A stretch of 64,000 bases of DNA, taken from Ceriagrion tenellum (taxonomy: Eukaryota; Arthropoda; Insecta; Odonata; Coenagrionidae). The position numbers were made by a program, and so were the translations under genes. The stretch spans positions 140,598,700 through 140,662,699 of the forward strand of contig OY720633.1 in NCBI GenBank assembly GCA_963169105.1, read 5' to 3'. The notes beneath the pieces were generated by a model. That model was not told the DNA's origin. It worked only from the letters and a program-made list of their open reading frames with translations, and did no database searches. Positions 46,145-58,099 of the stretch are shown in pieces. How positions within the stretch are numbered: position 1 is the stretch's first letter; every line of letters begins with the position of its first letter.

Positions 46145-46349
46145 TCCCACCCCCTCCCGTAATCAACGTTGATGGATACAATACAGGCTTCTTATCCCGA
46201 GGGCTCGGTTTCGAATCCTGTATGAGCGAGGGTTTTTTTCTGTGAAATGTCCTTCCGTTTTTGGGTCCTCTGTGGAGATCACATTGAGTTCAGCTGATTT
46301 TCCGTCGGATGGGACGTTAAAGCGTGGCCATCTTAGTAGTAGTAGTATT
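46145..46349 (+). mobile_element. tRNA-derived SINE
   Basis: A B-box-like GGTTTCGAATCC (46207-46218) sits about 50 bp from the 5' end, as in a tRNA-derived SINE head. The body contains TCCGTCGGATGGGACGTTAA (about 46304-46323), a block also present in inverted orientation in the SINE at 50836-50992. The unit ends in a TAG/AGT trinucleotide tail (about 46331-46346). A pol III-transcribed, LINE-dependent element is inferred from this layout. Confidence 0.6.
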
Positions 46350-46924
46350 TCTCATCAAGAGTAGGCTGATACCGACAGCAGGATTCTCTCACTATCTCCT
46401 CAAATTCCGCGATGCTCATCCTCTAATCTACCCACCCGATTTTCATCCGTGGGGAAAATGACCTCACCTGTCGATCGCTTTCCCAAAATAACCAGAAAAT
46501 CAACGTAGATTAGTTTGGTAGTCAAGGAAACAACTAAAAACCAAATTTTATAAATGTATATATTCAGGATAAGCTCTAATCTGTGTCATATGAAACTTAA
46601 AATTTAACTTGTTGGTCCATTGAGTCACTCTACTAATTCAGTTATTCCTCATGAAAACCAAAAGACTTACGAAAGGCCAGGATATCAACGAGGGTTAAAT
46701 TTCGAATATCCTTGGTTTTTAGTAAGGGTAAACGGAAGTATATACTTATGAGACCTGGCAATTATTCGACATTCACAAACTGCTTGAGATGTGTTTCCTC
46801 ATTCTTCTGCCATCATTGTCAACTCGCATGCTTTAAATACTCTTCTTATGAGTCAATAGTAGCGATGTTTAAAGCAAAATATTGGCTCTTTTATCCCTAG
46901 TGGCAAAGCGCCGACCAGACGTTC

Positions 46925-47850
46925 TGAATCGAGGTGAAATGGTGACAAATGTATTAGTGGAGTGTATTTAGACGAGCTCAGTTTTTATTACGGTCGCTTA
47001 TTGTGCGCAGAAAGAACGAGTTTTTGTACCTATCTGTTCGGCAGAGTATCTCTCTTATTTTATCGCATTTGTCAGGCCTAGAAATGTAGTGAGACGTCAT
47101 AATAATATTTTCTATGTCGTTCTGAAACTCACCAGTTCTGAATTTCTCAAGAATCCTAAGCCTAGCGTGCAGCCTCCGAGTCTCTAGGGGCTCTCACCTT
47201 AATCCCTCTAACAGTTGTAAAACACTATGTGTTCATTCGTAGCAGTTATTATCAAAGCGTTTAGCTTTTTTATGTATTTTTTAAACTTTTTTGTCAAATC
47301 ATTATGACCAGGGTCCCAAATTCTCGTGGCAAATTCGAGGTGTAGCCTAACTAGAGTGAAGTAACATATCTCTATTACTTTTTTATCCAAAGACCTTTCT
47401 ATTATATACTTAACAAAACCTAGTTTCTTTAATACTGTGCCGCTAGTGTTTTGTATGTGTGTTTCCCACGATATTTCTGAAGTTAAGGTAATTCCATTAT
47501 ATTTTACTTTATTTGAAGCTTTTATGTTTACTCCACCTACGGAGTAGGTATGGCTTTTGTGTGATGACTTTCGCAGGAAGTGAACTGAGGAGCATTTACT
47601 AATATTTAATTCTAACCCTCACTCCTGGCTTCACGAACGAAAGTTGTTAAAGTCAGATGGCAGAACTTCAAAGTCCGCATCATCACTTATTTTACGGTAG
47701 ATAACTGTATCGTCTGCAAATAATCTCAATTTACTGATAACTCGAGAATTTTGGTCATAAATATAAATAATGAATAAATGAGGGTCAATCACGCTTCCTT
47801 GAGGAACACTGGATATGAGTATATGACTTCGACCATTTCAGAGCTAAAAC
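46925..47850 (-). mobile_element. LINE relic with reverse-transcriptase core, same family as 4350 and 43819
   Basis: Minus-strand translation gives an RT segment in order: a PQGS-like box (47785-47810), LFADDTVIYRK at about 47690-47722 (the FADD catalytic motif), GLELNISKCSSVHF (about 47580-47625), HTYSVGGVNI, VRLHLEFATRIWDP (about 47302-47345), and a C-terminal region ending near SFRTT. At least two in-frame stops around 47630-47645 and several more near the C-terminus show that it is a pseudogene. This is the only one of the three family copies that keeps the catalytic motif. Confidence 0.8.
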
Positions 47851-47859
47851 CGTCAATAA

Positions 47860-48800
47860 CTAATTTTGTTTTCGATCACTGAGAAAGTAACTTATCCAAT
47901 TCACTATTTTTTTATTAACTTCGCATGATTGCATTAATGGAGAAATACTAGTTTTTATGCGGAGATAATGTCATCAATTGACTCTAGAATAATGTTTACT
48001 GTTAATGATCACATTATAGAGAGGCTTCAAATATTGATCGGCAGCTATAATCTGATTGCATAAACCGAATGAAAATCATTTGTACTTCGCTATTCATGGG
48101 TGACGGCACGGATGCAAAACATCAAACGAGGACTCATCTCCTTAACTGACGCTTTGCAAATCGGAAGCCTTCAATCCAAAAATAAAAGAGAGAACGCTTC
48201 TTTGGCACCAAAATGCCTCTTCGTCATCAAAATGATGCTAATGGCATTGATATTTACTGCCGCTCATGCGTCGTTAACAAAAAAAAACCATACGAGGCAA
48301 ATTAAAGCGTTGACGGAATTAAGGTTGACGCAGTGGTCGGAGCGAGGGATGAAATATGGCTCTCGGTGGATCGGTCTGTTCTGAATGAGAGGAGTGGGAG
48401 TGAACAACGAGGGTCGGGGGAATGGGGAGGAATTTGCTGGAAGAATTAGTTTATCCCCGCGTCACTTGAACCAGCCGAGAGTGTAGTGGTCACACTGTTC
48501 ACTTACTTGTAAAAGTTGGTTAAAAAAATTAAATTGATATAAAATTCGATTCCCATTCGGACCTAAATTTCCTCTGAAATTAACCAGCAAAATTCATATT
48601 TTGATCAAACACATAATATATAATCCCGAGAGATTTCTTCGTAGAAGGATACAAGATGTGACTGCACTTGAGTCTTGAATAATGTTGTTACTTAGTTATC
48701 AAGTCCGAATGTCCTTCAAATGTACCTATTCTATTATACTCTTGAGTCCTATACATTATTTTTCAGGCTCTTACTTTGATTAAATTTCGATTACACTGTG
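47860..48800. other. Spacer, nothing recognised
   Basis: The part next to the LINE relic (to about 47990) may still be degraded RT sequence. A 94-codon plus-strand frame at 48100-48384 has no family signature. Confidence 0.35.
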
Positions 48801-48803
48801 ATT

Positions 48804-48860
48804 TATCCATAAAAATATGAGAAAGTAAATCAAATATCCGTAAAAATATGAGAAAGTAAA
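48804..48860 (+). repeat. Two-copy tandem repeat, 31-bp period
   Basis: TATCC(A/G)TAAAAATATGAG followed by AAAGTAAA occurs twice, at 48804 and 48835, with a single internal difference. Confidence 0.75.
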
Positions 48861-49149
48861 AAAATAAAATTTGCAATAAATTTGAGACGCTTTGTAATTG
48901 TATGAGTACACAATTCAAATCATTTTCCCCCAGGTCTCAGGAGGATATTCTCATTTTCTTTTCTTATCATTGTCATTACTTTTAATTTAAGATAATTACT
49001 TCTGAATGTAAGATTTCAGGCTTTCTCGGCGAATGCTATGGATGTAGAATTCTAATGTTTCATTCCGAGTGATAGTGTTTGGTGGCACGCACGCTTCAAA
49101 GGCGCAGTCTACCATCGTCCACAAGGTGAATGAGGACGTGAATTTCATC

Positions 49150-49181
49150 CTGAGGACGAAGGCAGATTATGTCTTCAAAAC
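49150..49181 (+). other. Hammerhead-like core motif (degenerate)
   Basis: CTGAGGA, one extra C, a GAAG/CTTC stem and AAAAC occur in hammerhead order. The last box would have to be GAAAC to be canonical. The surrounding 49080-49230 segment is otherwise unrecognised. Confidence 0.3.
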
Positions 49182-50835
49182 GTCGGTGCCAAAAACCACT
49201 ATCAACTGGTTGGAAATTCGAGAGCTCTGCATCCTACATTTTAATGTTTTGTTTGTCGAGGTTGCTTGGAGTTTATTGTTCTCACAAAGGGAAAATTTTT
49301 GAAATAACGTTATTTTTAAGAAGAATTTGAGGACCTCATAATAAGACTACTTGATTAACTGCTTGATTGATACTGAACAGGCTACTTACTTGAATTTTGC
49401 GATCAAATTAAAAACTTTTCCCTAGGGAAATTTTCCGATGGTGATTTCGATATGTATCAATTATCCGAATGGTTACAGACATCCTCACCTTTGAAACAAA
49501 ACTAAGGTCTTTTGCCTCATGATTGGAAAATACAGGCGTTATCATTGCGAAGTTGCCTATCAATTATTCGTCAAAGATATTTTTAATGATATTTGTCCTG
49601 ATCAGCAAAAAAAACGTATCCATGGCATGTCTATTCTGCTGGAAAATAATTCTTTTGCAGATACCTAAACTGATTTATCAGTATTTCTACATAATTTTCT
49701 ACAGCTGTCATGGATTGAACCTGGAAAATTAGTTCTCCTCATGCATTTATCAATTATTCCCTTAACTGACGCAATATGTTACATATCTAGGATACTAAAA
49801 TTGTGTCAAGTTAGAAATAGGATAAACAACTTTTAGTCAAGACTTTTTGGTTGATTTTCGTTCCTTTTTGTTGTAAATTAAAATTCGCTCCCTATTCTTT
49901 GACCCTATTTTCTCTCCTAAAATTATTATCGGCTTTGTAATTAGAGGGAAGGGGAGATAAAATTTCGTTTGAAAGCTTTCTCATAATTCATTAAAAATTG
50001 TATTAACTATTGGGCATGAATTCAAGAATTTATCTGTAAATGGCAGAAAATTAGGTATCAGTAGAGAGACAAGAAGAAAGAGTGACTTCATTTTTAAAGA
50101 CATAAGCTGAAATTGAAAAGAACGGTGGCAGAAAAAATTTTTAAAGCTACCTCTTTTGTCAAATGAAAATCTTTATTAGCTGGTATAGTCATAATTAAAT
50201 GATGTACTTTTCTACCCCTTATCAATAACTTCGACTGATTTTACTGTGATACGGCATCTCTTTACACGTTCAGAAGCTCCAATCGTTTTCTATTTAGTTA
50301 GAGAAAATTTGAAATAAACCGAACCGAGCTTTATGTAGAGTATTTGAGGAGTGCGTTGGAGAGACGGACGGGAAGAAGGTTGAGTGAGGAAGAAAATATA
50401 ACAGGAGATAGATGATTAGAAAAGTAAGTTCAAAAAATATAATACTTTTATCTTTTTGAAAGGGAAAGGTTGAGAAATGTTGGAGAAAAATATCCGACAT
50501 CATGCAATAAGGAAAGTGAAAAAGGAGGCATGATATTTAGTCTAAGATCTAAAGAAATGTGGCTCAAAGAAAGGCATTACGGCTTGGGCACAGGCCGTTT
50601 GTATTTAAATGAATATAAGTAGAGTTTCATTATAAAAATCCATATACTTCACTTAATCAGAGTTGAGCAGAAAACTATCAAATCTATCTACTGATTTGAT
50701 TTTGTTAACTGGGAAGGCGATCGACAACGTAGGTTACTTACGCCATCAAGGAAAGGAGGATCGGTTTATGACGGAAGGATTATTGGGGAATGGAGGAAGG
50801 GTGGAGGGAAACCTGGCGTCGGTAATAGACTATAT

Positions 50836-50992
50836 AACAAAAAACACCGAGGGACCCACAGTTTATCGTCCCATCCGGCGGTCGGAGTTCTGTTCTCTGT
50901 GAGCGTCGTCCACATGGCACCCTAGTATGATTCGCCATTCCACAAAATATATCTCCGCCACCGCTGAGATTTAAACTTGTACCCTAGAGATG
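50836..50992 (-). mobile_element. SINE, minus orientation
   Basis: On the minus strand, a B-box-like AAGTTTAAATCTC is followed by AGCGGTGGCGGAGATA. The body ends with CCGCCGGATGGGACGATAAA and GTGGGTCCCTCGGTG. The CGGATGGGACG block is shared with the SINE at 46145-46349, but the heads differ, so these appear to be two SINE families with a common 3' module. Confidence 0.55.
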
Positions 50993-51236
50993 GGAATGTA
51001 GAAATCTTTCCACTCTTTCAGCACAATTCCTATGATTTCCTTTCACCAAAATGTGGATTTATCACGCACTATCATGATGAGCGAAGCCCTCCGAGGTGGC
51101 ATCAAGGGACGGCTCGAAAAAAAATATTCCCTTTTTACGCTTCCGTCTTTTTTTATACCTGAAAATCAGCATTTAGGACAAGAGGTTCAGCAGTGATGTC
51201 AAATAAAACAATTTGTTTTTTTCCCGGCGTATGATA

Positions 51237-51392
51237 CTGATAAAGTCTTCTCGGGTTTGCCACCAGGTTAGGTAATTATTGCCCAAAGTTTCGATGGTTA
51301 CCTCTGCCACCGTCCTCGGGGCATGAGGACGGTGGCGAAACGTCATCCAACAATTACCTAACCTGGTAGAAAACTCGAGAAGACTTTATCAG
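51237..51392. repeat. ~156-bp foldback element
   Basis: Outer arms CTGATAAAGTCTTCTCG and CGAGAAGACTTTATCAG, followed by CCAGGTTAGGTAATT and its inverse, form a long imperfect hairpin. The inner CCACCGTCCTC/GAGGACGGTGG (51308-51336) forms a second stem. On the minus strand, 51288-51319 reads CCGAGGAC, a GGTGG/CCATC stem and GAAAC, a hammerhead-like order with C in place of T at the second core position. Confidence 0.7.
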
Positions 51393-52269
51393 AATCAAAG
51401 AACATGCTTTTACTCGGTTGGAATCACAGGTGGAATCTTGTTGTAAAGAGGGAATACAAAAACTGGTGCCGCGCTATGAAATGCGCCTAAAAATATTGGT
51501 AATTGTGTTGAAAGACAGGTTCATGTCTAAAGATTTTTTCAAAATAAAATTTTTCCTAATATATTCTTGTTTACTTTGACCTGCCAAACGGACTTACTTT
51601 CTGATGTACTTCGGATTTCCGATCTTCCTGTGGTCACTTGAAGTAAGTACTGATCATCGTCATCGGCTATCCATCCGAAGGTTGATTTGCTTCAGTTCTC
51701 TGCTCCATTCTCCTACCATCCAGCTGTTTCCCATCACTTGTGTTCAGGTTGACATTCATCATAATCATTCTTCATCATTCATTGTTTAATGAATTAGGCC
51801 CATTGTTCATCCCTTTTATTTTCTGTTCCACTATCTTTCTCCAGAGGCTTTTGCGTCACAAAATGCATGAAGTGGGGTAAGATCTTCTAGTTTGCGGTGA
51901 CGATGATTAAACTTTCCCATAAAAGTTTTCAAAGCATTTTTTCATTGACGATTCTCTCCGACTGTATGATATTTCTCATTCTTTAATAACTCTTTGTCTC
52001 CTTGGTCCGAAATGAACGTTTCCAATTTTCTCTGTCTGCTTAACTCCCGATATTTACTGACACATAAGCGCATCCTCCAAAATAGGAGTCAAAATGTGTT
52101 TTAATGAAAGGTGTTCCTTACCGCCAAGTTTGTGTTGTTAGTTGTTGGTAGACTCTTCTTCAAATAGATTGCTTTCATGGCTTGCGTTACTCTGCTCGCT
52201 GTATCCTTTATACTTCTTCTGTTTCTGGTGATTTTTACTTCAATATCATCGTTGGAAGTTAGGTTTCAT

Positions 52270-52700
52270 GTTCCTCTCCTCTTTATTCTACCCTCAGCTA
52301 CCGGTTTTGTTTCTACGTGAGCCATTCCTATGACGTCCTTGAGAGTTTTCCCTTATTATTCTAATCTTGATCTTCCTCTGTACTTCACCCAATTCATTTT
52401 TTCCACCATTACTATTTTAATAGATTTTTGTGCCACAAAATATAGTCGATAATTTCCTTTACTCGTCTTCATAGCTGTTATAGTACACCTTCTCTCTTCA
52501 CTCCCTCGAAAGATTTCATCTGCGCGGATGCTATCCGTTAGTTTGGCCTTCGACATTATTTGATAACACCGCGTTTCCAATTCTTCCAGTCTCTTTTACT
52601 CTGTAGGTGCCTCTGTCCATGCTTCAGTGTCATGTAAGAGCATGCCTCCGAGTATGTGTTTCAATAAAGTGCCTTCATGCGTCCAGACTTATGTTACCAG
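52270..52700 (-). mobile_element. RTE-like LINE relic, C-terminal fragment
   Basis: Minus-strand reading shows WTEAPTE, then KRLEELETRCYQIMSK, SIRADEIFRG and a KYRGRSRLE end. These correspond to the segment W-T-(x)-KKRLEAFE-WCYRRM...RGRGRPR seen at the C-terminus of RTE elements. A stop before KRLEELE and two after RSRLE show decay. Everything upstream is missing. Confidence 0.6.
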
Positions 52701-52899
52701 ATGTTAGCATACGCATCTGGTAGGATTCCTCCTTTCCTTGGGCTACTTTGCAGACAATAGCTATGCTTAAGGTCATACTCCAGATATATATTTAACTTCC
52801 AGATACCTCCAGTTTTTTTGCAGTTTAAATGGCAAGCAGGGTAAGCCTTTAAGCACTTAATGGGGGTCATCAGGCTTGGCACAGTGCATCAACCAGTAG

Positions 52900-53560
52900 G
52901 TAGTAGCGACAGACTGGGGAGGAACGGGTGCGGAGAGAATTCCGTCGGGGGTGATGCCAGAGAGATGGGTGTGCGGTGTGACTACACTCGGTGTGGGAGG
53001 GATAGTCAGACTTGCTGTCGGTAGGCAGGGTCGGCAAGGGAGGGGAGGGATGGGTATCAGGGGGTAGGGGCAAGGCCGGCGGCCGCGCGCCGCTGGGAGA
53101 AGTCTGAGCGAGGGAGAGAGAGAGAGAGAGTGAGGTTTATGCCGGCTTCGGTGTGATCGATCTCAATTCATCAATCACGGGGGCAGTGTCGGGCGGAATC
53201 AATGGGTTCTGCACACACTGCGTGCGGTCCCCGGCACTTCATCCGCAGGAGCAGACCACAGGCAGCGGATTTGCGAGATGGGTGGGTGGGGAGGGGCAAT
53301 GGGGGAAAGGGGTGGGATAGGGAAGTCGGGGAACGGAGAGTAGTAGTGACGCTTTAACCAGCCGTGGAGAGTAGTCATTGGCGTAGTACACTGGAGTGCT
53401 CGCGAGAAAGGTTTGAATCGCCGCGTGCTCGGGCGCGGAGAGTTGTATCGCGATCGAAGCGATGAGACGCGACGCGGCCCCGAGGAGCAGAGGGCGCGGC
53501 GAGCCTGTGGTGCACTCTGCCGGCACGATGCTCCCCGTGGAAACCCGTGAGATCTTTTAT
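52900..53560 (+). promoter_or_regulatory. G-rich/CpG-rich region with a candidate first coding exon
   Basis: Plus-strand purine-rich DNA contains a GA repeat (about 53107-53131) and high CpG at 53070-53095 and 53400-53530. An ATG at 53462 opens 28 codons (Arg/Pro-rich, including MRRDAAPRSRGRG) up to a possible donor, GTGAGA at 53547. This is what the 5' end of an insect gene could look like, but the donor context (CCC before GT) is weak. No downstream exon is recognised, and Arg-rich frames arise by chance in GC-rich DNA. Confidence 0.25.
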
Positions 53561-53699
53561 ACCTCTCTATTATGGGTTTTTGACCTTATGAGCCATGAGA
53601 TGGCACTGTTCCACATCATAGTGATCTCGTCGGAATGTAATCAGTTGCTCACCGGGATGGATATAGATGAGGCATACTGAAACAGAGGTAACTAACCAA

Positions 53700-55255
53700 A
53701 TTGAAAACCTTGGAAAAAAAATGGCTGAGTTAAAAGTTAAAAGATTCACGTGTGTTTAGAATTAGCCGGGGAGGAACTACTTTTCTATTTGGGTGTTGAC
53801 CGATAAAAAATTAAAAGTCCACTCTCGAAATTCATTCGTAGTTTTTAGAAGCGAAAACAAGATGCTAATAAATATTTCACCAGCTAACTTTTCGGGTCTC
53901 ATTCCAAGATTCTTTAATCGTAAGTGTAAAAACTGTAAATCGTCAAACCAAGAGCAAATTTGATGGATTCCTGCAGTTTTTTTCGCAAATGAACTTGATC
54001 CAAATCCAAAATCGATGTCGGACTTCATGCGTGGCAGTGCCCTTCCCCCTTTCGAGTCTCTCACCTTTCGATCATCATCATCCGACCATTTTTTTCCAAA
54101 TTGCTCTCTCGATATGCGGCTTCCCTTAGAAATCACATTTTCAAGCCTTTTTAATCCCTTGGATATTCTCAATCATATCTCTTTTTGATTTCGACGTTCC
54201 CCTATTTCTCGCGACTCTCAATCCCGAGTCATTTAACAAAGTACAAAAATATATACGATGCTACTTGCTTTAAAGATAGACATTCCTTATGAGTGTAGCT
54301 TATATTTCTCTAAAGGGCAGATATTATTTCTAAAATCATCAGGTCAGTTGTCAAAATGTAGAAAACAGGGTTGCCCATTTTCAGGTAAAAATAAGTGGAG
54401 CATATTTGGCCTAATACTCGTTTTATAAACTAACAATGGTTATAAAAGTTTCATCAAACTTAATTTTTTCTTATTTAACTAAAATTCAAAGAGGTATCAA
54501 CTGATTTTGTTGCCAGTATACACAAAATGATTGACAAAAATTGATATGATCTAATTCCTTACCTGCATTGTCATCAGATTCGCCCTTCAAAGTGATATAC
54601 TAAGAGATTTTGAGAAATAACATGGTGTTCATTGAGGAACCTAACATTGTCGCTGAATTTGCCTCTTTGCTGAAGTTGCCAAAGAAAGCATTACCTAACT
54701 TCCTTCCTCCTTACATGATTGGTTAATTTTATCTTAGCTTTTAAGACTGCGGGCTCAAATATCCGACTGAGAACATAGAGCATATCCGTTGGAAATACCT
54801 GTTTTGTTCTCGCATAACGCATAATGGGCCTCATATCAAATCACCTAGATGTAAAAATCTATTTGAGTTTGTTATCACCTCAGTAAAATGAGCCATTTCT
54901 ATTTTTGAAATTATTGCCCTTCGAACATTTTAATTTATAATAGCTTTTCCATCCCACATACAGCCTAGTATCGTTCGCACGGTGTAAGTTAATTACCCAT
55001 ATCATGAAAATGGCTGTTTCTCTTGTTGTATGCCAAAGTATGAAAGAAACGCTGTATGAACTCTCGTGTTGAAGAGTGGTCTAAGCAGACATAGGATAAT
55101 TTTTTTATTTATTTACGAGCGCTTGGACATATCTATTACGTTATAGAACTATTAATGCATAGTTATCGAAGTTCAGTACCATATTGCCACACCAATGCTT
55201 ACCTCAGAGATAGAATAAATTTTTAAGTGCTTATAAATTCATTATTTGAATGAAT
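53700..55255. other. AT-rich spacer, no gene seen
   Basis: The 131-codon minus-strand frame at 53777-54172 has no recognisable domain. Nothing else stands out. Confidence 0.4.
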
Positions 55256-55259
55256 GAAT

Positions 55260-55261
<2 letters not shown>

Positions 55262-55294
<33 letters not shown>
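55262..55294. repeat. AT dinucleotide microsatellite
   Basis: About 16 uninterrupted AT units. Confidence 0.9.
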
Positions 55295-55295
<1 letters not shown>

Positions 55296-55789
55296 AAATA
55301 TGGGTGAGAGGACCACTGCTCCAACGGTAGCCTGCATGATAAATGCCAATTTGACATTTTATAATCCCAAGCGATGAAATAAATTTCACGTTTTCTGGAT
55401 GAGTATGAATATATAAATTTGAGACCAGCAATACGGATATTTTCACATAAACAAGCAAAAAATGGACTAAAATTCCACCCGTAATTTTTAAATGAAAATA
55501 TATTTTTTCTAAATTATACCCGGAGAGAAAGAGAGATAATCGAGTTATTTATGAAAGCTCGCTATGCCGAAAAGTTAAATTAAAAATATTGCATGTTATT
55601 TTTTTTAATCCTCGGCTTCGAATTGTCCTCATATATCAGCGGCAATACCAACAACTCTGCTTCGATTTTATGTTTTTGTATGCATTAATAAATGTGGACG
55701 CTGAGGACAAATTTTAATAGCGGAGCACCGCCTGATTTTGTTTCATGAAATGGATATTTTTACTACGCTTAGGTATTCACTTGAGTCGT

Positions 55790-57170
55790 TGGCCTCTTAA
55801 CTATTCCCTCCCCATCCCATCCTGTCTCTCTTTTCATGGGCGGTTTTCATCGGAAAGCTCAGCCGTAAGTGTCCGTTTTAACGTCCCATTTTACCCCCCA
55901 ACTTCCATCCTTTTTATCACCAGAGAGCGCGGAAAACGAGGGCGTTAACAATGGGTGAATTTTTTCGCGGTGGCGCCCGTTGCATCGTTAATAAAGAACG
56001 CCATAAGCGACTTCCAAATTGCTTCGCAGTTGCCCGCTTTATCCTCGGCCACCATGTCATTCTCCCACCTACTCCGGCTCCTATCCTCACCCCTCCCCCC
56101 CCCCCGTTAAACCACCCCACACACTCTATGCCGATCAGCTCGGGCTATCCTCACCAAATACATACATTCCCTTCCCTCCACCCTTTCCCATTCCTTTTAC
56201 TCCAAAGCCCTTTTTTCCTCCATCGGAGTCTCCTCCATTCTAGAATTCCATGCCCCTCACACACAGAACCATCGCGACTCCACATGCTCGCTGCAGTCTG
56301 TGTCCCACAGTTACCAAGGCAACACACCCAACCACCCCATCCCTTCCCTTTCCCCCTCCAAACTCCGATATAATGGAAACAAGTCTCCCTCTTTCAACAT
56401 ACACCCAATCCTCTCTCCATATTTTACTCTCTCCCCACCCCACCACGGATCCCCTTAACCCTCTCTCACTCCAAATGCTTCGCTTTAATCACGCGGCCGG
56501 GTTTAGGAAATTAACGCCGATGCGTGCACACACATTATGACCTTTTCTGCGCATTTTATAGACTCAATTGTCGGCGAGCGTAGCCTGCTTGCAAAAAATT
56601 ATACGAATTAAAAGTGGTCAAAAAATAAACCCACGGGCTCGGCTTGGGATTTTTTTAAAAGATTAAAAAGAAAGAAAAAAAACATAAAAGTGGGGAAGGG
56701 GAGGAGTCAACTCGGTCCAGTCGAGTATTTATTGAAGCGTTCGTCAATTTTTTTGCTGGAATCGGTGAATTTTTTCCTCCCTTTTGCAAATGCGTTCGTA
56801 TTTGTGTGCGTGAATATGGATGAGCTTACAGTGGCGGTTGGATGGGGGGGGGGGCGGTCGGAGAGGAGGGAGTGTATGAGAGTGGGAAGGGATGGGGAGA
56901 GAGGACGCGATTGGACGCAATGCGTCTCTCTCTTGGTCCATCCCTCACTTCGAAGCCGTCCACATTCATAATCCCGCGTGCCCACCGAGAGATGGCGAGG
57001 TTCTCGGAATCGCCGATCGTCCAACGCGGCTCAGTCGTGAAATGTGGGCGGGAAGTTGGGGTGGGGGGATGAGGAGAGAGATTGTGGGAGGCCCAAAAGT
57101 TGGGAGGCACTTTGGTTCGACAGTGGTGGGCGCTTGGGCTGATGATGCTGGAGGAGAAAGAATTCATGGC
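55790..57170. other. C/T-rich tract switching to G/A-rich tract
   Basis: The plus strand is pyrimidine-rich at 55790-56480 and purine-rich from about 56650 to 57150 (including a run of 10 G near 56846). Frames in several phases (up to 140 aa) are compositional. Confidence 0.5.
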
Positions 57171-57449
57171 ACAAAAATAGAAAATGGTTTCCAGGAAGTG
57201 AGAATTCCACACTTAATATATGTGCGGTGATCTACTGACACCGTGACAGACAAAAACTCTTAGTATGAGGTATATAGTCTGTTCTGCATTAATCGACAGT
57301 GCCTGGACCTAAGAGGACTTCTTTCCTGTGTAAATCTTCATAAGACCGGTGGTGTAATGTTGCATAGCGCAATAACAGCGGGAACAGTAAGTTAGCACTA
57401 TTGTCATAATCTCTCTTCAAGGAGTCTTCCAATAATCATCATTGGTCGC

Positions 57450-58080
57450 TCATTCCTAAGATTGGTTGATTGCAGCCTTCCATACGTCCCTATTTAATGC
57501 TAGCTCCCCCTCTTTCTGGTAGCTCTTCCTATGAACTTTCCTCTTTATTTGATCCATGCAATTATTCCCGGGTTTCCCAAAGGATACTTCTCCCTCTGTC
57601 TTGCCTTTTACTACGTTCTTCGCAAACCTATTGTGCCTCAGGGTGAGTCCAATCATCTGGTTCCCCTTTTACGATGTAGTGCATCATATTGTCCTTTCCT
57701 CTTCTACTCTTCTGTAAACTTCATAACTTCTCAATTTGTCGTCCCATCCTATCTTCAGCTTTCTCCGTCAGCATCAGGTTTCAAAGGTTTCAAATCTCTT
57801 CTGGTCTACTTTTCCAATGGTCCATGGCTCCAATTCATAGAATACCAGGCTCTAATAGAATGTTTTCACATTCTGTTTTCAAGTTTGCCGTCCTTTCTTC
57901 TTCACTGCAGTTGTCTTTTTCCCATGAAGCTTTCTTAGATTGGGCTATTCTTTGCTTGATGTCCGTCGCACTTCTTCCGTTCCACGTGATGGTACTTCCG
58001 ATTCCTCCTGTTTCTTTTCTCTCAGTAGAACCTCTACATTCAGCTTATCTCTTGTGTATACCAGGATTTTAGTCTCGTAT
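57450..58080 (-). mobile_element. RTE-like LINE relic, C-terminal fragment
   Basis: Minus-strand reading: EPWTIGKVDQKRFETFET, KLKIGWDDKLRSYEVYRRVEE, then MIGLTLRHNRFAKNVVKGKT and a final segment ending in LALNRDVWKAAINQS (stop near 57456). This order is the conserved tail of RTE-type ORFs. Three or more stops and shifts interrupt it. RT and endonuclease are absent. Confidence 0.75.
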
Positions 58081-58099
58081 TATAAATGTTCATATTTTT

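Noticed and set aside
55951..57230. Several 90-140-codon frames on both strands
   Set aside because: Compositional frames in C/T- and G/A-rich DNA, mutually overlapping.
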